Below, in pieces: positions 53,701 to 63,821 of a stretch of 64,000 nt of DNA. Under the pieces are notes generated by a model that saw nothing but the letters and a program-made list of their open reading frames with translations, did no database searches and was not told the origin of the DNA. Location: assembly GCF_014839835.1 (NCBI RefSeq), contig NC_071615.1, positions 1,550,001 through 1,614,000 on the forward strand, given 5' to 3'. Source of the DNA: Dryobates pubescens. Its lineage: Eukaryota; Chordata; Aves; Piciformes; Picidae. The translations under genes and the position numbers were made by a program. Numbering within the stretch: position 1 is the stretch's first letter; each line of letters starts with the position of its first letter.

Positions 53701-56700
53701 TTCAGCATAGCAACAGAGTAATATCAATATTCCTGTGTAAGCCTCTCCTGAAAGAGCACTTTAAAAAGATAGTTCTTCAATGAAGGACTTTATTAGGACC
53801 AGCAAACCCTCACAAAGGCACTCCCAGGCTTGAACCAGCACAGAGTTCAGACTTAAGAGGACTATATTAAGCACAGCCTACTTCTCCCTGTGCAGCCCTA
53901 AATCCAGAATCCTATTTAAGTGGTCACTGGCAGCTGTGGATAAAACAAGGCTAGGAACAAGAGGCTGAAGCATTCAAACATGAGTGACTAACATCTAGCA
54001 TAAAGACAGTACTTAGGCTCAAAGCCAGATCAGAGGTAGGGATCTATCCAAAATATTTCAAATATGAGCCTTATATTCCTTCCTCTTCTGAGCAGGTTTA
54101 GTTTCAGCACCACATAAGCACATTCCCCTAATAAAGGGGAAATAAAACCTGCTATCAGATCTCATGCAACTCTGCAACATTTACACATTCTCCAAAGTAA
54201 ATAAAACCTTTTTACGTGCTTTGTGATGAAATATTTAATTGCTCTTAATCCAAGCCTCAATTGCCCCTGGCTGAAAGCTGTAAGGTTGCCAACTGTCCCC
54301 AGTATGACAGCAATTGTTGACAAAATGGAGGCTGGGAGGAGCTTTCTATTTGCTTTTAGCTTTACAGTATCTCTCTTGGCTCCCATTCACAGATTACCAG
54401 ACTAGATAGCAAAACCATACTGGTACAAATGTTTCCACCAATAGCCAGGAACAGAATTGTACAAGCTTTACAGTGCAGAAAGCTTCAGGGCCAACAAAGT
54501 CATTAAAGGCAAAGCTTTGGGGGAAAGGTTTTTTTTTATTAAGAACTATCAGGCTTCTTCATTTCATTTTCCACAGTTTCTAAAGGGCTGTTAGAGATGA
54601 AATGAAAATACCTGCAAGGAAACTGGGGAAAATGGCCTTGTCTGCCAGCATGCCTTGCCTACAGCAGTGAGGGATGATGGTACAGCAGTTAAGAGATCTT
54701 TTTCCATCTTGAATTCTCTCACACTACATGGGCTATCAGTCCTGCTTTTATTTGTTCATAAAGGATAAATTTGGGACACAAAGACCAGCAACTCTACAAC
54801 AAAAACCTTTCTGGCTCAGCACCAAACACAAAACCCAATTCTTAAATGCACTGTGAGATACAAGCTACAGAGATGCTTAAGCAGCAATCTGAGCACTGCA
54901 ATGTTTACAGCCAGAGATGCACAGTGCAGCTAATTCAACACTCTGAAGGATGAGAGTACAAAAAAGGGCCCAGTGGCTGCTCCAGTATTGCACTTTCCAT
55001 AACTGACAGAAGGGGGAAGAGATCCTTCAGGCACAACCCAGACACATTATCCACTGAAGTTACTTGTGATCTCTCCTGGAGAAGCTATTAAGCTCTTCCA
55101 GCCAGCTCTTCTGCAGGAAAGTATCAAAAATGGGGAGATTGTATAGCCAAAAGGGAATGGATTCTCAAAACCTGCATCTCCCACCATTGCATCCAGCACA
55201 GAACAAAGAAAAATGCTCCAGAAGTCTGAGAAATGGTTTAAAGGCTGTTACAAACTCTGTGTTTGGATGTTAATCAGACACGTGGAATAGCAAACAAAGA
55301 GGGTGGATGTACATTTTTAATAGGCAAATCTCATGCTATAGATTGCACATCTAAATGCCTCTGATCTCCTCTTCAAAGGCTCAGAGGAATGAAAGACAAC
55401 TCTACCAGCATATACAACAGCAGCATCCCAGAGCTGCTGTAAGGAGAGCATTTCCCAGGAGCCAGGCATCACAATGTCTTCTACAGATTTTACCAAATCC
55501 ATGTTTTCAGAACAAAAGAAAGGGCTTGTTACAGCCTAAAAGAAAACAATGATTGAGACAATCTCTTTCACTTGAAATAATGAAAAGCATCATTTCCATT
55601 AACTGTAGGAGGCACAAGAATAACCCCACATTTATGTAACAGATGAAATGTCTGCATTTTGATGAAACCCCTTCATCATTTCCGAGGATAAAAGGACACA
55701 TCTCTACATAAACTTTTCCATTATTGGAAGCAAAGCTTTGTTATAACAAATCCAAGCATACAAAGAAACCCAAACATAGTTAAATTTCACAAGATACAGA
55801 TCACGAAGCCTAACAACCATCTGTATTTTTTTTCCTGACAGATAATTTAAGTCCATGAGAGTCAAAAACAGAGGAAGAACCTGAAGTAAAAAAGCAGCCT
55901 GAGATTTCTAAAGCCTCTTAGGTACATACTTATGGGGGAGGAGGGGAAAAAAAAAGATTAAGAAACCCTTACCTCAAAAGCAACTCTGCAAATAGAGATG
56001 CAGAGCAAAGGCACAGGCAGGGAAATGACAGCGTGCAGTAAATCAACACTGCACTGACAGAACAACCAAACCTTGAAACCTCACTCCCCATCAAAATCCT
56101 TCAAGTGTCCAAGAAACAACTTGCAAACACACCCTGCATTGCTCAAGCCTTGCTGTGTGGAATAGTTTGAAGCCTCTGGTAGCATTTAACATGACAAACA
56201 GTAGTTACACACTAATTAAAGTTAAGAGCTGATGAAGTAATAACCCTGTGGAACAAACCAAAGGTGTGCTCAGCATACCTTAGTGACTAGTACTGCAGCC
56301 CAGCAGCATTAGGATGAAAACAACAGGATTGCAAGCCAGCTCCCAAGTTAAGGATTTTTGTTAGAGCCCACAGAGATCTCCTGACCTCAGAAGAAAAAAA
56401 GGGCTGTGATAATAAACAGAAATGTTCTTCATAGTAACGACTGATAAGAAGGAAACAGCCTCAAGTCGCACCAGGGGAAGTTTAAGTTGGGTATTAGCAG
56501 AAACTTCTTGACTGAAAGGGTTCTCAAACACTGGAGCAGGCTCCCCAGGGAGGTGGCTGAATCTCTGTCCCTGGAGGGCTTTAAAAGCTGTGCAGATGTG
56601 CTGCAGAGGGACATGGTTTAGCACTAGAGTAGGTAGAGTTAGAGAATGGTTGGGCTCAATGATCTTAAAGGTCTTGTCCAACCAAAACATTGCAGGATTC

Positions 56701-58535
56701 CTCAAACTCTCACACTGAACCAGTGCTCAAGCATGGGGGTATGTTGGTTACATTCCATTGCTGACTAGGAGACAATAAAAATTCTCATACTTGAAATCTT
56801 TATGAAGTGTTTTTGAACCCTCCACCCTCAAAATACTTTCTTTGGAGAGGAGGAAAAAAGAAATCGTTTCTCCTGCTCCCCTCCACAGCACTCAATGGAC
56901 AGAGATTTTCTTCATCCTACCTTGATTTGATCTGCTTCCTCCTACTGTTTTCCTCCTAAAATGTCTGTGCATGCCAGGGGACTGACACCATCCTATTCAG
57001 CATTTAAGGAGAGCTTTGGGGGACAGGACACAACAAACTTCAGGTTCTTCGAAGCAGTGCTCAATCGATTCACCACACTGGCTCAGTTACAGACCTCCAC
57101 ACACTGTAAGCCTTCATTTAAAGCAAAGATTTTCCTTCAGAATTAGACCACAACCACTGGCACTCCAGCCAAAGCAGCTTTCATCAGGTCATTACTTATA
57201 TTAAGAAGGATTTAGTGCCAAACCAGGCCTCTTCCTAACGTGACAGGGAGTTCCCCCAAGCAGTGCTAGAAAGAATCTGCTCTTCCCACATCACTGTATT
57301 ATTTTAAGGATGAAATAAAGTATTTTGTAGTGATACTTGCATACCAAATGCTGATCGTGTAAACAAACACAGACACATTCAAAACATCACTGGTGAAGGA
57401 ACTGCTGAGCAAACGAAGGAAACTGGATTCCGATACTCTTCCCAAAGTAAAATAGCAGCAACACAACATAGCAGAAGGATGCAGGAAATACTCTGTATTT
57501 CTACTATTTTTTTTCCCTGAATTCTATCTAAACCATAAAGGATTCAAGTTTTCAAGCACTCATTTTAAAACTAGAACCACAACACCCTCATTCACAATCT
57601 CCCTCCTGAGGCTGGGGCCCATCACCTCAAACGCTGGAAGACATTCACAAAAGCAGCTGGACAACACCACCTCTGGGAACTGACAGCAAACAACCACTTT
57701 GAAAATTGATTTGTGTCAACACACATTCTCTCCAAAACAAATATTTAACCAGGCATTTGAAGCGATACTAGTGCCATGGAACAGACCTGCAAAGACTCAG
57801 CCACCGCAAAAAGCCCTTGCAGTCAGCATCAGCACATCAATCCCCCTGGCAGGCACCACTTACCCTCATCTCTAACAGCAGTACAAAATCTCTCAAAGAA
57901 AAAGAGGAGAGACTTTTTGTGCACGGTTGCTTGTACTTACAGCCATGGTAGGACGCTGGGGATCCTCCAGACTTTCCATATTCCTGCTCCGAATAGCTGG
58001 TGGATAGATTTGGCTGACTGGAGCCTCGGCCAAAGGTGATCTGATTGCTGCCCACTCCGGTGGCCACCTGAGCCATGCGTTCTTTGGTCTTCAGGGCCTG
58101 GGCCCTCTCCGTCTTGAGTCGCTCATCGTCCTTCAGGAGGGACACCAGCTGCTTGGACTTCTCCCTGACGTTGATGCCCTGGTCTTTACCATCCCGGTCT
58201 ATGTACTGAAAATCTTTCAACGTCTGGATAGCAAAAATATTCTCTTTGCACTGCTGCGCCACGCGCTCGGAGCCGGTCTTGATCAGGTAGTCTAGCAGAG
58301 TCAGGGCCTTGTAGACGTGGCGCCAGTTCTTGCCGTGGTCGTTCAGGCGCTTCCAGATCATGCTCATGATTTCAGAGAAGGCCACAACGTTGTAAGTCAG
58401 ATCTGCTATTTCGGTCATCAGCGAACTGGAGGGACCCCAGGGGTCGTTCGAGGTTGCTTCCCGAACTTTTATTTCGGCCTCTGAGTAATTGTTGACAATG
58501 TTCTTCATCTGCCGCCTGAGAGCCGAACTTGTCAT
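35370..58535 (-). CDS. EPN2: EPN2, epsin-2 (complete coding region)
   Basis: Eight coding exons on the minus strand (58535-57941, 46629-46517, 44976-44884, 44611-44455, 40600-40424, 38849-38757, 37844-37629, 35701-35370) join to 1776 nt, giving 591 residues plus TAA. Epsin-2 is an endocytic adaptor: it bends PI(4,5)P2 membranes and links ubiquitinated cargo, clathrin and AP-2 at coated pits. Visible in order are an ENTH domain (about 1-145), two ubiquitin-interacting motifs (about 218-234 and 243-257), a clathrin-box-like 'LLDLMD' (271-276), AP-2-binding DPW at 301, 314, 328, 347 and 364 plus EPW at 289, and three EH-binding NPF motifs, the last in the C-terminal 'NPFLL'. It resembles the shorter human isoform (about 584 aa as I recall). 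All junction phases agree. Confidence 0.97.
36016..36410 (-). mobile_element. CR1 LINE 3'-end fragment, minus orientation
   Basis: It reads 'cacagagccatagcatggtt', 'tgggttggaagggactttaa' and 'gcctcactgccttcatggga'. It is in the sense orientation of EPN2. Confidence 0.92.
36808..36858. repeat. G-run/C-run foldback with A and T flanks
   Basis: A run of G interrupted by AAA (36808-36829), the spacer 'tgtcct', a run of about ten C and then about thirteen T followed by CC. G10 preceded by AAA can pair with C10 followed by T, giving a hairpin with a loop of about 6 nt. Confidence 0.85.
37151..37425 (-). mobile_element. CR1 LINE 3'-end fragment, minus orientation
   Basis: It reads 'gatcatagaatggaagggac', 'ccaacctccctgggcaacct' and 'tcatcaccctcactgtagag'. 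Confidence 0.92.
37629..37844 (-). CDS. EPN2: EPN2 coding exon 7
   Basis: Phase 1 at both ends, 72 codons. It encodes '[20 protein letters not shown]' ... '[20 protein letters not shown]' and ends 'SLNPFLAP(G)', the first NPF motif. '[19 protein letters not shown]' is identical to human as I recall it. Confidence 0.95.
37845..38756 (-). other. EPN2 intron between coding exons 6 and 7
   Basis: 0.9 kb of unique sequence; nothing recognised. Confidence 0.7.
38757..38849 (-). CDS. EPN2: EPN2 coding exon 6
   Basis: 31 codons, phase 1 at both ends: '[20 protein letters not shown]' + '[10 protein letters not shown]'. Human reads '[20 protein letters not shown]'. The donor is CCAG/gtatga on the minus strand. 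Confidence 0.95.
38850..40423 (-). other. EPN2 intron between coding exons 5 and 6
   Basis: 1.6 kb, AT-rich, with no CR1 recognised. A block at about 39770-39920 ('aaaaaatgcattttggatgc') has balanced, non-repetitive composition and could be conserved non-coding sequence. Confidence 0.6.
40424..40600 (-). CDS. EPN2: EPN2 coding exon 5 (DPW repeats)
   Basis: 59 codons, phase 1 at both ends. It carries three DPW motifs ('SVDPWAAP', 'NVDPWAPA', 'SVDPWGPA') spaced by 17-19 residues, which bind the AP-2 alpha appendage. Confidence 0.96.
41131..41592 (+). mobile_element. CR1 LINE 3'-end fragment, plus orientation
   Basis: It reads 'ggaggagctgctggaaggtg', 'ggttgcttagcctggaaaag', 'tgctgcccagggaagtggag' and the terminal 'tttccaacctagttaattct'. 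A 26-bp or so internal phrase 'gtgtcaggaagaag' is duplicated (about 41391 and 41418). Confidence 0.93.
42150..42398 (+). mobile_element. Internally deleted CR1 3' fragment, plus orientation
   Basis: CR1 sense sequence jumps from 'ggctgagggggagaccttct' directly to 'gttggccattggaatgggct', skipping the usual intervening ~150 bp. It then ends 'ttgattctatgattctt'. Confidence 0.9.
42405..42680 (+). mobile_element. Second CR1 3' fragment in tandem, plus orientation
   Basis: Begins near 'aggtcactcaaaggagactg' and ends 'gtgattctgtgatg'. It is a different subfamily from its left neighbour, which it abuts. Confidence 0.88.
44455..44611 (-). CDS. EPN2: EPN2 coding exon 4 (clathrin box and DPW)
   Basis: Entered at phase 0 and left at phase 1. 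It encodes '[20 protein letters not shown]' with EPW, 'QTDPWGG' and 'SDPWQSFG'. Human has six extra residues (GSLPQQ) between H and TTLLDL, which are absent in this reading. Confidence 0.95.
44612..44883 (-). other. EPN2 intron between coding exons 3 and 4 (272 bp)
   Basis: A short intron with no repeat. Confidence 0.85.
44884..44976 (-). CDS. EPN2: EPN2 coding exon 3 (UIM2)
   Basis: 31 codons, phase 0 at both ends: '[20 protein letters not shown]' + '[11 protein letters not shown]'. It contains the second ubiquitin-interacting motif. Donor GAG/gtagtg. Confidence 0.96.
44977..46516 (-). other. EPN2 intron between coding exons 2 and 3
   Basis: 1.54 kb of unique sequence; no gene or repeat recognised. 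Confidence 0.7.
46517..46629 (-). CDS. EPN2: EPN2 coding exon 2 (UIM1)
   Basis: Entered at phase 1 (Ser codon split with exon 1) and left at phase 0. It encodes '[20 protein letters not shown]' + '[18 protein letters not shown]', the first ubiquitin-interacting motif. A CR1 begins only about 59 bp upstream of its acceptor. Confidence 0.96.
46688..46880 (+). mobile_element. CR1 3' fragment abutting an EPN2 acceptor, plus orientation
   Basis: It reads 'aaggttgcccagagaagttg', 'gaacaacctggtctagtagg' and the terminal 'aaaccattctatgattcc'. It is antisense to EPN2, with its 5' end near the branch-point region of coding exon 2. Confidence 0.92.
48694..48786 (-). mobile_element. Short CR1 3' fragment, minus orientation
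   Basis: 'agaatcatagaatggcttgg' and 'ccccctgccatggggaggga' are followed by 'cactagacctggttgca'. Confidence 0.9.
49317..49450 (-). mobile_element. Short CR1 3' fragment, minus orientation
   Basis: 'cagtcacagaaccccagcat' and 'ggttggaagggacctttgga' then 'gcttccagagcaggctgccc'. Confidence 0.85.
50178..50604 (+). mobile_element. CR1 LINE 3'-end fragment, plus orientation
   Basis: 'ctgctgtgaggccaggctga', 'agttggggttgttcagcctg' and the terminal 'gaggtcccttccaacccaca'. Same subfamily as 17065-17564. Confidence 0.92.
52168..52610 (+). mobile_element. CR1 LINE 3'-end fragment, plus orientation
   Basis: 'ctgtgaggagcaaagtttga', 'aacaggaggagaaacttctt' and the terminal 'gaggttccttccaaccccac'. Same subfamily as 24515-25113. 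Confidence 0.92.
56428..56702 (+). mobile_element. CR1 LINE 3'-end fragment, plus orientation
   Basis: 'cctcaagtcgcaccagggga', 'caggctccccagggaggtgg' and the terminal 'ggtcttgtccaaccaaaaca'. Confidence 0.9.
57941..58535 (-). CDS. EPN2: EPN2 coding exon 1 (ENTH domain)
   Basis: ATG is the complement of 58533-58535; an upstream in-frame GTG-type extension lacks homology. 198 codons plus one base (phase 1). It begins '[20 protein letters not shown]' and continues with '[20 protein letters not shown]' and '[20 protein letters not shown]', the near-invariant ENTH fold that binds PI(4,5)P2. It then has '[20 protein letters not shown]', and ends '[17 protein letters not shown]'. The donor is GGCT/gtaagt on the minus strand. 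Confidence 0.97.
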
Positions 58536-58562
58536 TTTTAGTTCCCTTTTGACCAAGACAGA
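58536..58562 (-). other. EPN2: EPN2 5' UTR part and probable acceptor
   Basis: On the minus strand 'ttctctttgtgttctggag' precedes position 58562 and looks like a 3' splice site about 27 bp before the ATG. That fits an upstream non-coding first exon, as in mammals (inference). Confidence 0.5.
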
Positions 58563-61500
58563 CTCCAGAACACAAAGAGAACCGAGCTAGATCTGCTCCG
58601 CTAGGAACGTTTCTGAACGGCGAAGGCTCCGTGTCAGTGGCGTACTTGTCGCGCGTCCCGCTACAATCATTTCCCCTCTTCCAGAGAGCGACACGAGAAC
58701 GCGAGAATCATGACCTGGGTGAGGACAGAGAACAAAAGAACATGGGTTGTGTCTTTAATTGTTCCCACGTGGAAAGCAATCGACACACAGAAATTAGCTT
58801 TAGCAGCAGGGTTGGACCAAGTGATGCCCAGAAGTCCCTGCCGGGACGCTGGGACTCTGATGTTTTGCTAGAGTTAACTGATGAATTTTCTCGACCAATT
58901 TCTTTGGGGGCAACTTGTTCTTCTCCCAAGTAGATACTGAACACTGGAGATGAAAATCTGACCTGCTAAAGCAGGAAGCTCTCCAGGCTGATGCAAATGC
59001 AAAACAGAAACAAAGTCCAGAAAACTGCTTCTGGATTTAGTTTCCCAATAACTCAGGCGTTTAGTTTCCCACAGGGCAAAACCCACCCAGAATGTGTGAT
59101 GACAGAAATGCAATCCCAGCTTGCAGAGCTGAGAAGAAACTACATTAGACATTCCATGGTTAGCAGCCATGAAGCTTCCCTCTAGCAACTGACAACTGCA
59201 GATTCCTACGTGGTACTGAGAGAACAGATCTTCCTAAAAACTAAATCAAGCCACGTCTGAACCTTCAGGTAAGGTCAAAGCACACTCAGTTCTCATCTTC
59301 AGGGTGGAGACCTTCAAGAGTGCTCTGCAGTCCACTGAGGACCAGGGAAGAGAACCCAACACCAGAAGGATGAACTCCAGCTCAAGGTCACTTTTAATGC
59401 TAAGGAGATTAAAGGGGAATTTTGGTTTTTTTCCAACTGTATTTACTTTGTGCATTTGACAACACTCATCAAATCCACAGCTTCTGCTCTGTGTGGTTTG
59501 CACAGCACAGAAGACTATTTCATTATAGGAAAATGCAATTGTAAAACCAAAATAACTGAGAAGAGAATGCAAGCACAAGCTCTGGAGCTAGAAAGCTGTT
59601 GCAGCCATTTATTTAAGGTCACTGTTTCCAGCAAGCAGAGGCCTGTGAAGCTTTGGAGTACATTACTTGGGTGAACTGGCAGATCTTGCTATTATTTAAC
59701 ACACAACAGTCTTTGAGATTCACCAGTTGCATGAACACTAAGCCCTGAGCCTGTAAGGGAACTTATCACATTACCAGAGCTTCCACACTCAAGATGCCCT
59801 CTAATAATATTTCTCCAAACACACCAAAGAGGCAGCAGCATCACTTGCAAAAGGCAGAGAAGTAAAGCAGAGATTTCAAGCCTAAGGGTTGTTACCATTC
59901 TGCAAATTACCATTTAGAATGAAAGCAGAATTAAGTGTCAACACAGCCAACATGCAGCTCTACAACCACCTTCTCAACCTAAAGGCATGTTGTACCCTCC
60001 CTGCAGAAGCATGGTGGGCAAGTACAACTACTACAGCTCCAGTGAGTTACTGTAGTTTATTTTGTTCCACTAATTTTTGGCAGAATATAAGAAAAGAAAA
60101 AAAAAAAAATCACAGAAAATTAAATGAGATCAACACTAAACTTCAGGTACCCTGCATCCATCACAGTCTTCTCCCAGCAGCTAAAACCAGGTGTAGAAAA
60201 CTGACAATCTGTTTTCAGAGAGCTGGTAGCAACAGGAACAAAAGGCAGCATCTTGCCCTGGGGCATGCAGGTTTGTTGTGCACCATAAACCCACAATCAC
60301 AAAATGCTGATCCTGCATAAAAACCTCTCAGGTGCTCATGTCTGCTGCTTCACTCCAAATGTCCAAATCTGGTCACTGCCTAATGCAATGCTCTCAAAAG
60401 CTGAGGCATCAATAACCTCCACACTTAACACAGACCCCCTTATTTATCCTAAACCATTTCTTCTTGTCAATCATGGATTAAACTGAGTTCCCAAAGCTGA
60501 AACAAGTTATCCAAGAAGGTGGCAGCATCTGGTAGAAAGATGGTCATAAAGAACTAGCTGCAGGCAGTAACTTCTTCAGCTGGTAGAATTGAAGGCAGCA
60601 GAGGATATAAGTGCCAATCTAATTATGAACACAACCATACTGATGATTTGGTCCCAGAGCAGAAAGCAGCCTCCCTATAAGGAGCGAGCTTGGCATCCAA
60701 CGAGAAGAGCAGTAAATATCATGGAGGGGAAAAAATAATCAAACCCCTGAGAACTATAAACCCTCCTAAATCAGTTTGAGCAAAAGTCCAGCAAGCCAAA
60801 CATCTTCAGACACAAGTTCTCACACAAAGGGTATGAAAAAATAATAGACATATAGATATATTACCTTGCCTTATCAGCAGCTTAGGCACCTTGGATGCAA
60901 CCTACGGTGCAGGTTCTACAGCCAGCAACAGGCAGTGTCTCTACCAACCCCTTTTTTAAAGGCACTTGGGAGGCATTTCTCTTTTCACCCTCAGCAAGCA
61001 CACAGCAGTGCAGTGCCCACGCTCCACACCCTTTAGTTCACTAGAAACTTGGGCATTTATTCCTCAGGCTGTAGACAGGGGGTAGGATTTCATGAAAAAA
61101 CCCAAGCAAAACTCAGGTTCTGTCACTCATGATTCTTCAGAAATTGGCCAGCTGCTTCTGACCTGAGGGTCTCCTGAAATTCACTCCCTCTATTTAGCAG
61201 CTGCTCCACATGTCTCAGCCACGCCTGATGTCTTCCCATGCACATATTACGCTCCCATTTCTTGACATATACACAGCTCCAAGCACTGCATGTTTCAGAT
61301 TTGGCAGCAACAGAAGTGTGTATCACAGTATAATCACTTACTGCTCAGGATTTCCCATTCTTTATCAAATACTTTCTAAAAGTCTATTTACCTTTTGGCA
61401 GCTGTGCCAAAGCACATGAAACCAGGGTCACCTCTGCTCCCTGTGCCAATGCACTTGAGGCAATTCCACCTGCCACTGTTATCACTCGGCAGGTCTCAAT

Positions 61501-63821
61501 CTTTCAGCCTTCCTTCCAATTCAAGATTTGTTTCAAATTTGACTTACTCTGTTCAGTTTGGCCACCCTATTACTTAGAAGTGATCTGGAAAAGTGTTTGC
61601 AAGAGCAGTGATCTCTGGCAGGCCACTTCAGTGGGAACAGCCTCTCACTGTGAGAACCAGCCACTTGCTCCTAACCCCATTTCCCGTCTCGTAACTCGTT
61701 GTACATCTATTAAAAACATTCTTGACTCATGAGAGTTTTGTTTCTTTCAAGGCCAGGCATGAGAGGCCTCACCAAAATGGTTTTGTACACTATACAAGCC
61801 AATGCCTCACCTACCTGCACCTCCCCAACCAAAGACAAAAGAGAAGTTTGTTTTATTACTTATTACAGCTTCACCCCAAAAGAACAAAAATCACTTTAAT
61901 AGCACCCATGGTATTTGGGAAGGAAAATCTCACAGTACCTGGCAACATAATACTGCTCCTCAGCAACACCAACCCTGGCCAGTGAAAGAAATACCTGAAG
62001 AATTAATCCTAATCACACCATCAGCAGGCACAGGGACAATCAGAGTGCAAATTCACATGCCATACCCAGCTAACTGTAAGCCAGAACCAAACCCGGCAGC
62101 CTCCCACCCCTCCAACAGCTTCCCCGTGCCCTCTCTTGCATCAAATGTAACAATTACACAACAGCACAGCAAAACCAATCAACTTAAGGTCTCCCAGAAA
62201 ATTAGCTTTTCAGCAGTGGTTTGTTTTCTGTCACATCAGGAAGGTGACCAGGCTGCAGCACAACAGAGTCACAGGCTCTGCTGCTAGGCAGACTCTGAGA
62301 GGAGCAGAAACAACCCAGCTGTGGCCTCACTTTTAAAGATGCTGATTAAATACAACATGAAGCTGTAAGCTCCAAAAAGCAGCACCCGAAAGAGAAGAGC
62401 CTTTACTCCTGCCCAACTACATCACACACATTAAGAACCTGGGCACCTGGTATGAGAGAAGAGTCTAAACAAACAGTGGGAGGGCTCAAGGCTCTGCTGT
62501 GCTCTCCATAGAGGATGTAGCTCAACGAAGGAAAAATATTCCTGGCTTTGCTGTGAAGTGAGGGTAAAAAGAAGAATGAAAGTCAAAGCCTGACCCAAAG
62601 GAGAGAACCTCATATTTGGGTAGCACTCAGGTTCATGTTTAGGATTTATGAAGCTAATTACTAACAAGGCTACACCCTAAAACAAGTGAGCCTGGAGTAC
62701 TTAGGCAGAAGACCCTATTCACTGCAGCTCCACTCCCCAAACTGGAAACTTGCTTCTGAAGAAGGCTACTAGCAGAGAGGAAGCCTGGAGTAGTGCTTTG
62801 GACAACCAGCAAACATTTCAAGAAGAGAACAAAATGGATTAAGTAAAATGAGCATTTTTTACTCTTCCAGAAAACTAAAGTTCTCACTTGTTACTCTGTG
62901 ACAGGCCTGAAAACCATCCCATTAGTGCTGGGGTGATCCTTTACCTTCACATCTTTGATTCAAGACAACAAGCATCACGTTAATGCCTCTTCTTCCCTTT
63001 TCTTGATGCAAGGCACACCTTCTCATCCTAGTCTACTTTTAATCCATTGAAGACCATTTATTCCATTAAAAACACAGAGGCTGATTGGAGTGGAAAGAAG
63101 ATGGACATTTTAATCCCCCTCAGCCAGTTGTACCAATACTCGAGATAACAACTTTGGCAGCAGCAGTAATCCTCAGCACACCTTTCAATACCTGCTTTAC
63201 AAACGCTCTGCTTGCAAACCACAAAAAGGAAGTACTTCACTCGATTACTGCAGGTCTTAGAGCGCTGTTAACAGCCTATCTTGTGACTCAAGGGATCAAA
63301 AAGCCAGCTATCCCTACTGCAGCAAAGTGAGGAACCGTTTCTAATGCGTGATCAAACACTTAGACGGAAAGTTTAGGCTTGCTTTTATTTTTCCAGACCT
63401 CAGTGAATTAACTTCTCACAACAAACCACAAGGCAGTACAATGCACTTGCAAGCTCAGCAAAAATCTGAGTTTGCATTTTGAAGGGCACAGTTGCAAAGG
63501 AAGCAGAAAGCAAAGCTAGCTGGTTAAAGCTGCAGTTCCTCTCTAACAGCAGGGAAAAGGCCATCAGCTTGGGGAGATTGCTTTAAAAGGTTAAGCTGAG
63601 GGACAGAGGGAGTTGTTAGTCGACGTCACTTGAGATGAGTCTTCCTCGTTTTCTCTTGCTTGGTCCCTACAAGCCATTTTTAAAGTAACCTGTCATCTTT
63701 AAATAGATAGAAAAGGAAACACACAACAAGTGGGTGACTCACCTATGCTATCAAAGGGAACCTGAACGGCAATCTCCCATTTCCTTTTCCTATTCCAATA
63801 GTTTCATTGTACACATAACCC
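58563..63821 (-). other. Probable EPN2 first intron / 5' flank
   Basis: Mostly AT-rich unique sequence with a small CpG cluster at about 58560-58690 next to the first coding exon, and a short CR1-like remnant at 58804-58860. No further exon was recognised. A non-coding first exon could be here or beyond the window. Confidence 0.5.
58804..58860 (+). mobile_element. CR1 3' terminal remnant, plus orientation
   Basis: 'cagggttggaccaagtgatg' + 'cccagaagtccctgc' resembles the CR1 3' terminus. It is old and short. Confidence 0.55.

Larger units (their letters stand above)
46630..57940 (-). other. EPN2 intron between coding exons 1 and 2 (11.3 kb)
   Basis: It contains six CR1 fragments (46688, 48694, 49317, 50178, 52168 and 56428). 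The intervals between them are unique and AT-rich, with no gene seen. A human optional exon of about 57 codons should map here if it exists in birds; I did not find it. Confidence 0.75.

Noticed and set aside
35370-58535. EPN1 or EPN3 instead of EPN2
   Set aside because: '[19 protein letters not shown]', '[19 protein letters not shown]' and '[18 protein letters not shown]' are EPN2 sequences, and linkage to B9D1 fits EPN2.
58536-58556. In-frame extension of EPN2 by seven residues upstream of the ATG
   Set aside because: It would need a non-ATG start, and epsins begin at the M-T/S-S-S residues seen from 58535.
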